Below, in pieces: positions 8,054 to 15,094 of a DNA stretch of 64,000 nucleotides (position 1 is its first letter; each line of letters opens with the position of its first letter). The position numbers were made by a program, and so were the translations under genes. The notes under the pieces were generated by a model. It ran no database searches. It worked only from the letters and a program-made list of their open reading frames with translations, and was not told the origin of the DNA. The stretch comes from Micrococcus endophyticus (lineage in GTDB: Bacteria; Actinomycetota; Actinomycetes; Actinomycetales; Micrococcaceae): positions 1,922,001 through 1,986,000 of the forward strand of contig NZ_JACHMW010000001.1 in the NCBI RefSeq assembly GCF_014205115.1, written 5' to 3'.

Positions 8054-8751
8054 GCGGACTCCTTGACGAGCGCGAGGAACGCGTCCTCGGGGGTGGCGGT
8101 GCCCGTGGCCGCCTGGAGGCGGGCGACGGGCTCGTGGGCGAGGATGCGGCCCTCGCGCATGAACAGGACGGTGTCGCAGCGGGTCGCCTCGTCCATCACG
8201 TGGGAGGAGATCAGCAGGGTGACGCCGCGCCCCGCGAGGTCGCGGAAGAGCTCCCACAGGCCCTCGCGGGTGACCGGGTCGAGGCCGACGGTGGGCTCGT
8301 CGAGGACGAGCACGGCGGGGTCGCCCACGAGGGCGCAGGCCAGCGACGCGCGGTGGGCCTGGCCGCCGGAGAGGCGGTCGACGCGGTGGTGGGCGTGCTC
8401 GGCGAGCCCGACGACGGCGACGAGGCGGTCGGCCTCTGCGGCGTCCACCCCGTGAAGGCCGGCGAAGTAGCGGACGTTGTCCCGCACCGAGATGTCCGGG
8501 TAGATGCTCAGCCCCTGGCTCGTGTACCCGATCTCGCGGCGCAGACGGGCGTCGCCGACGGGGGCGCCGTCCACCGTGAGGGTGCCCGCGGCGATGGCCT
8601 GGGCGCCGACGACGGCCCGCATCAGCGTCGTCTTTCCGCAGCCCGAGGGTCCCATCAGGCCGGTGATCGACCCGGCCGGGACGTCGAAGGTGAGGCCGTG
8701 CAGCACCGCCGTCCGGCCCCGCGTGACGACGAGGCCCTCGGCCCGGATCAT
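8050..8751 (-). CDS. ABC transporter ATP-binding subunit (CcmA/NodI type)
   Basis: A 233-aa nucleotide-binding subunit. The Walker A motif GPSGCGKTT (about residue 34), Q-loop near YTSQGLS, signature LSGGQAHRA (about 127; the usual Q/R after Q is A-H), Walker B AVLVLDEPT (about 147) and H-loop SSHVMDEA (about 183) are all present. The start used is ATG at 8751, at MIRAEGLVVTRG; a longer frame upstream is non-coding. It pairs with the ABC-2 permease that overlaps its stop. The likely role is export of, or self-protection from, the cluster product. Confidence 0.85.
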   Translation of the reverse strand: MIRAEGLVVTRGRTAVLHGLTFDVPAGSITGLMGPSGCGKTTLMRAVVGAQAIAAGTLTVDGAPVGDARLRREIGYTSQGLSIYPDISVRDNVRYFAGLHGVDAAEADRLVAVVGLAEHAHHRVDRLSGGQAHRASLACALVGDPAVLVLDEPTVGLDPVTREGLWELFRDLAGRGVTLLISSHVMDEATRCDTVLFMREGRILAHEPVARLQAATGTATPEDAFLALVKESA

Positions 8752-8852
8752 CGGCGGGCCGGAGGGTTGGTCCGGCAGTGCATCCGACGGGGGGACGGGG
8801 TCCCTGCGATGTCGTGGAGGGGAGTCCCTGCGCGAAGTCGAGGACCGCGGCC

Positions 8853-9446
8853 TCAGACCGGGTCCGCGACCAGCACGGCCCCCGCGATCGCCATCAGCAG
8901 ATCCTCTGGCGGCGGCGGAGTGAACGGCCCCACGGTGCCGTCGCTGGCGGCCCGCCCGGGGACGGGGTCGAGGACGAGGTAGCCCGATTCCCGCAGCCGG
9001 CGGACGTTGTCCTGGTGGATGCGCCGCCCGGCGAAGCCCGGGGACGGCCCCGGGGCGAGCACGACGGGGCACTCGGCGTCTTGCACCGTCGCCAGGGCCA
9101 GGCAGTCGCCGATGCCGGCCGCCAGCTTGGCGGTGGTGTTCCCGGAGGCCGGATACACCAGCACGACGTCGGCCCAGGCCGCCAGCTCCCGGTGCGGCAC
9201 AGCGTGGTCGTGGCCGTCCGTCCACCCGGGGCCCACGACGGGCTGCCGCGAGGCCACGCGCAGGAGCGTGGGCGTCACGAACCGCTGAGCGGCCTCCGTC
9301 ACGAGCACTCGCACCGTCACGTCCGGATACCAGGCGCGGACGGCCTCCACGAGGTCCGGGGCCGAGCGGGCGGCCAGCGCGCCGGTCACCACGAGCAACA
9401 GGTGTCCGCGCGCCAGGCCGAGCCGGCGCGGTCGCAGGCGGGCCAT
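8853..9446 (-). CDS. LanD-type flavoprotein decarboxylase (HFCD family)
   Basis: A 197-aa member of the homo-oligomeric flavin-containing Cys decarboxylase family (EpiD, MrsD, MicD, also phosphopantothenoylcysteine decarboxylase). It would oxidatively decarboxylate the C-terminal Cys of the precursor peptides to an enethiolate that closes an aminovinyl-Cys or avionin ring. Visible features are the LVVTGALAARSAPDL flavin loop (about residue 17), HRELAAWADVVLVYP with the candidate catalytic His (about 83), and PASGNTTAKLAAGIGDCLA (about 98), the FMN-binding PASANT motif with Ala changed to Gly. The usual PMN..MW substrate clamp is replaced by APGPSPGF. The start overlaps the permease stop (TGATG). 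The target peptides at 14074-14297 both end in Cys, which strongly supports this role over CoA synthesis. Confidence 0.85.
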   Translation of the reverse strand: MARLRPRRLGLARGHLLLVVTGALAARSAPDLVEAVRAWYPDVTVRVLVTEAAQRFVTPTLLRVASRQPVVGPGWTDGHDHAVPHRELAAWADVVLVYPASGNTTAKLAAGIGDCLALATVQDAECPVVLAPGPSPGFAGRRIHQDNVRRLRESGYLVLDPVPGRAASDGTVGPFTPPPPEDLLMAIAGAVLVADPV

Positions 9447-10714
9447 CAGGCCGTCTCCCGCAGCGCGTCGAGCGGCTCGAGGCGTGCGGCCCGAGCGGCC
9501 GGGATGAGCGCGGCGAGCACCGCCGCCAGGACGACGCCGGCGACCACCAGGGCCACGGCCAGCGGGTCGAACCGGAAGAGCGTGAACCCGGGGAGGTCGA
9601 GACCGATTGCCGTCGGCAGCCACGGGCCCACGACAACGCCGATCAGGAGGGCGAGGGCGACCGCCACCACGGCTCCGAGCAGGCCGAGCACCCCGGCCTC
9701 GAGGGCGACCGACGCGAACACCGTGCGCCGCGGCATGCCGAGCGCACGCATCATGCCGATCAGCCGAGTCCGTTCCTGCACCGACATGAGCAGGGTGTTC
9801 ACGATCCCGAACATCGCCGCGAGGATGGCGACGCCGGCCAGCACGTTGAGGATGAGCAGCACGGCCGCCACGATGGACCGGAAGTCGCCCACTATGTCCT
9901 CCGGGGTGGAGACCGCGAAGCCACTCCCCCGCACGGAGTCGGCGACGGCCGCGACGTCGGGCCCGGTGACGAACAGGTGGGTGGCGACGGGCTGCGCGTC
10001 CTGAGGTGTGCCCACGGCGCTCAGCCTCTCGAGCTCGTCGCCGAAGGCCTGGTTGCCGAAGGGGAGGTTGCCGCCGATGAGGGAGCGCACCTGGACGCCG
10101 GCCACCTCGGCCTCGAGCTCGCGCACCTGCCCGTCCACACCGAGCACGCCCACCGCGACGGTGCGGCCCACGGCCTGCTCCGGCGATCCCAGGCCGAGGG
10201 GCCCGACCGCGTACTCCGGGATGATCAGCTGAGGAGTGCGCGACTGCGCCGCGAGCTGCTCGCCGGTCGCGAGGACGGCGGTCTTCCCCGGCCAGTTGCC
10301 GTTGTAGATGAAGCGGTAACGCTGGCCGCCGTCGTAGTGGAAGTACAGGGGCGTGGTGGGTGCGGACGCAACCACCTCGGCGTCCGCCCCGACGGCGTCC
10401 CGCACCCGCTGGACGTCGTCGGCGGTGAGGACGCCCTGCTGCTGGTCGACGCCCGCACCGGCCATGGACGGGTCGTACTCCTCCATGCCCTCGCTGAGGA
10501 ACGCGGTGGGAGCCGTCTTGGTCACCTGCACGGTGTCCGTGGCGCCGACGGAGGCCGTCTGGGAGTCGATGTACTGGTTCACCCCGGCGCCCAATGCGCT
10601 GGTGATGGCGAACGTGAACGCGCCGATGCCGATCGCGATCAGCGTGAGCAGTGCCCGTGCCGGTCGGCGCAGCGCGGTCCGGGCGGAGCGGCGGAAGAGG
10701 TCGGAGACGCGCAT
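9446..10714 (-). CDS. MacB/FtsX-type ABC permease
   Basis: A 422-aa permease with the FtsX/MacB layout: an N-terminal helix (residues 20-43), a large extracytoplasmic domain of about 220 residues, and three C-terminal helices (about 280-310, 337-362 and 380-405). The C-terminus ends with the usual RAARLEPLDALRE coupling motif. The start overlaps the stop of the ATPase gene upstream and its stop overlaps lanD. MacB-type pumps move lipopeptides or peptides across membranes in other bacteria, so it fits export of, or protection against, the acylated lanthipeptide. Confidence 0.87.
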   Translation of the reverse strand: MRVSDLFRRSARTALRRPARALLTLIAIGIGAFTFAITSALGAGVNQYIDSQTASVGATDTVQVTKTAPTAFLSEGMEEYDPSMAGAGVDQQQGVLTADDVQRVRDAVGADAEVVASAPTTPLYFHYDGGQRYRFIYNGNWPGKTAVLATGEQLAAQSRTPQLIIPEYAVGPLGLGSPEQAVGRTVAVGVLGVDGQVRELEAEVAGVQVRSLIGGNLPFGNQAFGDELERLSAVGTPQDAQPVATHLFVTGPDVAAVADSVRGSGFAVSTPEDIVGDFRSIVAAVLLILNVLAGVAILAAMFGIVNTLLMSVQERTRLIGMMRALGMPRRTVFASVALEAGVLGLLGAVVAVALALLIGVVVGPWLPTAIGLDLPGFTLFRFDPLAVALVVAGVVLAAVLAALIPAARAARLEPLDALRETA

Positions 10715-11412
10715 CAGGCCACCGCCGTCCGGAGCGGCCGGGTGAGGGCGCCGTCGACGATCCGGAACTGCTGGGAGCAGCGCTCGGCGAGGTCGTTCGC
10801 GTGGGTGACGATCACGAGGGTGATCCCTTCTGTCAGGTTGAGGTCGAACATCAGGTCCGTGACCGTGTGACCGGTGGCCTGGTCCAGCGCGCCCGTCGGC
10901 TCGTCGGCGAACACCACGCGGGGCCGGTTGACGATCGCACGGGCCAACGCGACCCGCTGCTTCTGGCCGCCGGAGAGGACGCCGGCCCGCTCATCGATGC
11001 GTTCCTCGAGGCCGAGACGCGTGAGCGCGCAGGCGACGCGGGCCCGCCTCTCATCCGGGGCCATGCCGGCGATGGTCAGCGGCATGGCCACGTTCTCCAG
11101 CACGCTGGCCGCCTCGTCGAGGTGGAAGTGCTGGAACACGAAGCCGAACTCCGTGTTCCGGATGCGGTCGAGTTCGCTCGGGCTGGCGGCCGAGAGGGGA
11201 CGGCCCCGGTACTCGACGGCTCCGGCGGTGGGGACGTCGAGTCCGGCGAGCAGGTGCATGAGCGTGGACTTGCCGGAGCCGCTCGGGCCGACGATCGCCG
11301 TCGTGTCACCCTCCTGGATGTCGAGGCTCACCCCCTGGAGCGCCTCGAACGCCGCCTGGCCCTTGCCGAATGTCTTGCGCAGGCCGCGGGCCTGCAGCAG
11401 TGGTCCCGTCAT
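10714..11412 (-). CDS. MacB/LolD-type ABC ATP-binding protein
   Basis: A 232-aa ATPase with Walker A GPSGSGKST (about residue 39), the family-typical NTEFGFVFQHFHL (about 87), signature LSGGQKQRVALARA (about 144), Walker B VVFADEPTGALD (about 164) and VIVTHANDLA (about 198). It overlaps the S41 protease gene at its start and the permease at its end, so the order protease, ATPase, permease, LanD is translationally coupled. It partners the FtsX-type permease directly downstream. Confidence 0.9.
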   Translation of the reverse strand: MTGPLLQARGLRKTFGKGQAAFEALQGVSLDIQEGDTTAIVGPSGSGKSTLMHLLAGLDVPTAGAVEYRGRPLSAASPSELDRIRNTEFGFVFQHFHLDEAASVLENVAMPLTIAGMAPDERRARVACALTRLGLEERIDERAGVLSGGQKQRVALARAIVNRPRVVFADEPTGALDQATGHTVTDLMFDLNLTEGITLVIVTHANDLAERCSQQFRIVDGALTRPLRTAVA

Positions 11413-13856
11413 GGGTGTCCTCCTGTGGTGGTCGGTGCGGGCCGGTCATCCCCGGTCCGCCTGAGATGGTCGACGACGGCGCGCAGGAGCTCGTCGTCGT
11501 AGGCGTCGCCGGCCAGGGGATCGGCGGGGACGTGCACGTGGGGCGTGACGCCGTGGTTCTCGATCGCGTCCCTCTCCCACCCGCCCAGCCGGTATTGGGG
11601 AAGGCAGAGCCGCAGTCCTGGTCCCAGCGTGCGCACTCGATGAAAGCCAGTCCCGGCTCCCGCTGTACGCCGGCCGAGGAGGTTCACCCCCGGCAGTGAC
11701 CGCAGGATCGCGGCGAGGTGCTCGCCGCCGGATCCCGTGGTCTCCGCGATGAGGACCAGGACCTGCGAGGGGCCGGGGAGCAGCCGCCGGGACCCCCCGG
11801 CCGCGCGCGCCGTGGCGGAGCGGAAGATGAAACCGGTGAGGACGGCGCCGAGGGCGTCCGCGAACTGACCTCCCTCGTTGAAACGCAGGTCCAGGACCAG
11901 CGGCCGGTGGCCGCGCCAGCCGCGCACGAGGTCACGCACGGTGCGCCACCCGGCGACGGAGACGTCGGTCAGCGCGACGTGACGGGCGTGATCCTCCAGC
12001 ACCGAGGCTGCTCGTCGGAGCAGGACGTCGGACCGGCTGACGGCCGGTGGTTCCTCGCGGAGGAGGACGGCGTGGGAGGCGCCGAGCGTGCCGACAGCGT
12101 GGTCGAGGAGGTCCGCCAGGTCCGTGCGGGTGCGGGCCCTGGCGGCGGCATCGCGGAACGCGGCGAGCACGGTGTCCGACGCGTCGACGTCGGCAGAGTC
12201 GTCGTGGATCACGCCGACCTGTCCGGCCGCATGCCGAATGAGGCGGAGCGCTTCCTCGAGGACCTCCCCGGGGGCGGGGTCCACGTCGGTCGACGACGAC
12301 GGTGGTGTGGTCGGCGCGGACTCGCCCGCCGCAGTCGTGGTCGGGCTCTCGCTCACCGACGCCCATCGGCCACCCGCACCGAGCGCGTGAACGACGCCGT
12401 TCCACAGCCGCAGCTCATGGACCTGCCCCGGTTCGCCGGGGAGGACGTCGAGGTCGGCCCCGCGGGCCGTTCCGGCTCGCACCGGCTGCGCCAGCCGCAG
12501 AACGCGGCCTGGCTGCATCGGGGCGGCGGTGCCGCCCAGTTCGGACACCGGCCGGGCGGTGAGGAACAGGCTGCCGTCCGGGGCGAAGACCGGGCTCGAC
12601 ACGTGGAATCCGGACACGGTGACTCGGCCGTCTTCCCCGGTGGCCAGATCATGCAGACGGAGCTCTCCGCCCTGCAGGTCGTCCTCCCGGGTCCAGGCCA
12701 CCACGCGGCCGTCGGGGGACACGGCGGGGCGCGAGCGCCGGTGGGCGTCCTGACCGTCGAGGACGCGGACGTCGCCAGAGCCGACGACGGCGAACACGCC
12801 GGCGGCGTCTCCGGAGACCGCGCTCACACCGCCGCCGTGGACGATGCGGTCGAGCGCGACCGCGCCCGGACCGGTGGCCACGACGGTCTCCCTGCGCCCG
12901 TCGGAAGCGTGACGGACGACGACGGCGGCACGGTCACGGTGCTCCAGCACGAAGAGGTCACCCCCCTCGCCCGGGGCGGTGTCCACCGTCCAGCCACCGG
13001 TCGTCGCCACGTGTCCGTCGGCGGAGCGGTCCTGCTCCCCCGGAGCACGAGGAGCGGGCACCGGGACGTCGACGGGCTCCCACCGGGCCGCGTCCGCGTC
13101 GTCGGGACGAAGCGTGAAGACTCGACCGAGCGCACCGGCCACGAGTCGGTCACCGGCGCGCCGCAGGCTGGTGACGCCGACGGGGCCGAGGCTCGGCCAG
13201 GCATACGGCACGTCGCCGGGGCGGTCCGGGTCGGCGGAGTACACCTGAGGGGTGCCGTCGAGGTCGTCGATCCAGTGCACGCGACCGCCCAGCAGGACTG
13301 CGTCTGCCGCGTTGCCCGTGCCGTCGAGCATCCGGCGGTGCCCCTCCGGCTCCACGAGCAGCACCCGTCCGGCACCGCCGCCACGGTGGCCGTTCCACGT
13401 CAGCGGATGGGGGCCGGAGGTGGTCAGGACCCTGCGGCCGTCCGCTGCGTGGTCAACGGACGCGACCGCGACGAGGTTCGGCCCGTCCAAGCGGCGCCCG
13501 TCACAGGCGAGGGTCAGGACCTCCGCCGAGCCCGGCATGGCGCGTGGCTCGCGCGCCAGGGCGAGGACGTCTTCGTCCCACCAGCCGAGGAGCCGCAGCG
13601 GTCCGGCACAGCGATGCAGCACCGGCCCGGCCTGCGGGTCCTCGAGCGGCGCGAGTCGGACGCGGACGCCCGGCGCAGGCGCGTCGGGATCCTCCTCCAC
13701 GACCGCCACGATCGGGCGGGTGGGGTGGCCGATCGCGTCGTCCACCCGGTGGGTGGCGGCGGGGCCGTCCATGTGCTCCAGCCACAGGGAGTCGGCCACG
13801 ACGGCGACGAGTCCGTCCGCGGTGGCGGACGGCCGGTGTGCATAGGACGTGCTCAT
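11409..13856 (-). CDS. Tricorn-like S41 protease with beta-propeller, candidate leader peptidase
   Basis: An 815-aa protein with no signal peptide, so predicted cytosolic. Residues about 1-510 form a repetitive beta-propeller (WD/TolB-like strands such as PAVSPDGRVVAW and PVFAPDGSLFL). A low-complexity Ser/Thr/Pro linker lies at about 515-545, and an S41 protease domain follows. The substrate-loop motif VLDLRFNEGG (about 651) and the nucleophile segment LIAETTGSGGEHLAAIL (about 694, Ser in GSGGE) are visible. The start is ATG at 13856, behind AGAGAGGAAAA. Tricorn-type enzymes cut peptides in the cytosol. Class III lanthipeptide clusters often lack a dedicated leader protease, so this is the best candidate for trimming the precursors; function is inferred from location. 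Confidence 0.8.
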   Translation of the reverse strand: MSTSYAHRPSATADGLVAVVADSLWLEHMDGPAATHRVDDAIGHPTRPIVAVVEEDPDAPAPGVRVRLAPLEDPQAGPVLHRCAGPLRLLGWWDEDVLALAREPRAMPGSAEVLTLACDGRRLDGPNLVAVASVDHAADGRRVLTTSGPHPLTWNGHRGGGAGRVLLVEPEGHRRMLDGTGNAADAVLLGGRVHWIDDLDGTPQVYSADPDRPGDVPYAWPSLGPVGVTSLRRAGDRLVAGALGRVFTLRPDDADAARWEPVDVPVPAPRAPGEQDRSADGHVATTGGWTVDTAPGEGGDLFVLEHRDRAAVVVRHASDGRRETVVATGPGAVALDRIVHGGGVSAVSGDAAGVFAVVGSGDVRVLDGQDAHRRSRPAVSPDGRVVAWTREDDLQGGELRLHDLATGEDGRVTVSGFHVSSPVFAPDGSLFLTARPVSELGGTAAPMQPGRVLRLAQPVRAGTARGADLDVLPGEPGQVHELRLWNGVVHALGAGGRWASVSESPTTTAAGESAPTTPPSSSTDVDPAPGEVLEEALRLIRHAAGQVGVIHDDSADVDASDTVLAAFRDAAARARTRTDLADLLDHAVGTLGASHAVLLREEPPAVSRSDVLLRRAASVLEDHARHVALTDVSVAGWRTVRDLVRGWRGHRPLVLDLRFNEGGQFADALGAVLTGFIFRSATARAAGGSRRLLPGPSQVLVLIAETTGSGGEHLAAILRSLPGVNLLGRRTAGAGTGFHRVRTLGPGLRLCLPQYRLGGWERDAIENHGVTPHVHVPADPLAGDAYDDELLRAVVDHLRRTGDDRPAPTTTGGHP

Positions 13857-14024
13857 GGATGCCTTTTCCTCTCTGGTCTTCGTGGCGTTCGCTGGGGCCC
13901 GGATGGCAGGCCGGCGGTGCTGCGCGCGGCTCCAGGCCGTCGACTCGCCACGTCCACTCTGGTGCGGAATGCGCCGCATGGACATGGACTTCGGTACAAG
14001 ACTGCGGTGGCCTACGGAACGGGC

Positions 14025-14056
14025 GACGGGCCGGACCCTTGGGGGTCCGGCCCGTC
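14025..14056 (-). terminator. Hairpin after the precursor genes
   Basis: A perfect 14-bp stem (gacgggccggaccc, 14025-14038, with 14043-14056) and a 4-nt loop lie 17 bases past the stop of the second precursor gene and before the protease gene. There is no T-run, so it may be a partial terminator or mRNA-stabilising hairpin that keeps precursor transcripts more abundant than downstream ones, as is common for RiPP precursor genes. Confidence 0.7.
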
Positions 14057-14073
14057 GGTGCGGTGTCCGCGGC

Positions 14074-14160
14074 TCAGCAATAGCTGGACGTGAAGGACGC
14101 GACGGTCTCGTCGCCTGCCACCTCGATGACCTCGATCTGGTCCATCTGCTCGATGTTCAT
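14074..14160 (-). CDS. Class III lanthipeptide precursor peptide 1
   Basis: A 28-residue peptide found by reading the gap between the protease and GNAT genes. ATG at 14160 is preceded by GGAGAGGAGGGG. Residues 1-15 (MNIEQMDQIEVIEVA) form an acidic amphipathic leader like the short helical leaders LanKC enzymes bind. After the GDE at 16-18 the core is TVASFTSSYC. T19, S22, S25 and C28 are spaced every three residues, so S22-x-x-S25-x-x-C28 fits the Ser/Ser/Cys pattern used for labionin or avionin rings. The terminal Cys is the expected LanD substrate. It is 75% or more identical to the neighbouring precursor, with changes concentrated at core positions 24, 26 and 27. Confidence 0.88.
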   Translation of the reverse strand: MNIEQMDQIEVIEVAGDETVASFTSSYC

Positions 14161-14210
14161 GTCCCCTCCTCTCCTGTCTCGATGCGTGCGCTGACGCCGA
14201 TGGTCGGCGT

Positions 14211-14297
14211 TCAGCAGTGATCCGAACGGAACGACGCGACGGTCTCGTCGCCGGCGACCTCGACGACCTCGATCTGGTCCATCTGCTCGATGTTCAT
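14211..14297 (-). CDS. Class III lanthipeptide precursor peptide 2
   Basis: The first of two tandem precursor genes, 28 codons, ATG at 14297 with ribosome site AAGGGAGGG. The leader differs from the second copy only at residue 12 (Val for Ile). The core is TVASFRSDHC. T19, S22, S25 and C28 are kept, while Thr24, Ser26 and Tyr27 of the other peptide become Arg, Asp and His. The unchanged ring-forming residues and variable spacer residues are what is expected of two real substrates of one LanKC. The 50-bp gap between the two genes holds only the ribosome site of the second. Confidence 0.88.
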   Translation of the reverse strand: MNIEQMDQIEVVEVAGDETVASFRSDHC

Positions 14298-14452
14298 GAT
14301 TCCCTCCCTTCGGTGAATCTCTTGTCTATGGGAAGCTTTTATCCTCTCGGATTCCTTTTCTCCCCGGCTGGACATCTCCATCATTTCTCCGATCTCACCG
14401 ATCTCAAATCAACTTTGGTACATCGTCGAGTTGGTCGATGGGACCGTCCGGC
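14298..14452 (-). promoter_or_regulatory. AT-rich promoter region of the precursor genes
   Basis: This 155-bp gap between the GNAT stop and the first precursor gene is clearly more AT-rich than its surroundings, as expected for a strong internal promoter. On the minus strand it contains GATGGAGATGTC (14371-14382 on the plus strand as gacatctccatc). The identical 12-mer occurs before the secreted-peptide gene at 26515-26526. A ggtacatcgtc (14417-14427) loosely resembles the GACGRAAGTAC sites at 24153 and 26555. No clear -35/-10 pair could be fixed by eye. Confidence 0.5.
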
Positions 14453-15094
14453 TCACGCCGTCGCCGCCTCCACGGCCTGCCCCCACGACGTGGTCACGCG
14501 GGAGGAGCCGAGGACCTGGTTCAGCGCACGATGAGCCCTCTTTAGGTCCACGTCGTCCACGCAGCGCTCTCCGGGCAGCATGCGGCCGTCGGCGAGCAGC
14601 TGGCGGTACTCGTGCTCGAGCATGCTGGCCACAACCGTGGACTCGTACCTGCCGTCCACGAAGATCGTGTCCCGATGCACGCCCTCCAGCGTCATGAACC
14701 CGGCCTTGAGCATCCCCATGACATGGCGGTTGTAGGCCGCGGCGCGCAGCTCCACGCGATGCGCCCGCATCTGGTCGAACAGCAGGCCGATGCCGAGCTC
14801 CACCACCATGGCCCCGTATCCCGAGCCGACGCGCCCCGGGGGCACCACGATGCCGATGAAGAAGCTTCCGGTGCCGGGGGTCTCGATCCAGTTGAACACT
14901 CCCACGACGCCCTCGCCCGGGACGACGCCGACGCGCACGCCGCGGTGGCGCGCCGGATCCGGGCGGAGCTGGTCTGCCGTGATCCCCTCCTGCATCCCGT
15001 GGGCCAGCCTGCCCACCTCGCCGTCGAACCATCCGAGGATCTCCGGGATGTCGGTCTCTTCCAGCTCACGCAGGTACAGGGTCGCCTGGCTCAT
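14453..15094 (-). CDS. GNAT-family N-acyltransferase, candidate peptide acyltransferase
   Basis: A 213-aa GNAT protein of the RimJ-like acetyltransferase group. It has the usual N-terminal TLYLRELEETDIPEILGWF strand-helix, a central beta-sheet, the acyl-CoA or phosphopantetheine loop near PGRVGSGYGAMVVELG (about residue 87, a modified RGxGxG), and the conserved N-x-x-x-x-x-x-x-x-x-x-G-F segment AYNRHVMGMLKAGFM (about 118). Its start overlaps the LanKC stop by four bases. In goadvionin biosynthesis a GNAT (GdvG) joins the acyl chain to the lanthipeptide N-terminus. By analogy this is the best candidate for lipidating the trimmed peptide here; self-resistance acetylation is the alternative. Confidence 0.8.
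   Translation of the reverse strand: MSQATLYLRELEETDIPEILGWFDGEVGRLAHGMQEGITADQLRPDPARHRGVRVGVVPGEGVVGVFNWIETPGTGSFFIGIVVPPGRVGSGYGAMVVELGIGLLFDQMRAHRVELRAAAYNRHVMGMLKAGFMTLEGVHRDTIFVDGRYESTVVASMLEHEYRQLLADGRMLPGERCVDDVDLKRAHRALNQVLGSSRVTTSWGQAVEAATA

Noticed and set aside
8853-9446. Flavoprotein as coenzyme A biosynthesis enzyme (CoaC)
   Set aside because: There is no CoaB domain, and it sits between an exporter and other lanthipeptide genes whose precursors end in Cys. LanD is more likely.
8853-9623. Longer lanD start at 9623
   Set aside because: The first 59 codons overlap the permease gene in another frame and are Arg/Gly-rich. The HFCD fold starts just after the ATG at 9446.
14025-14056. 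Hairpin after the precursor genes as a riboswitch
   Set aside because: A simple stem-loop with a 4-nt loop and no conserved pocket; terminator or stabiliser is enough.
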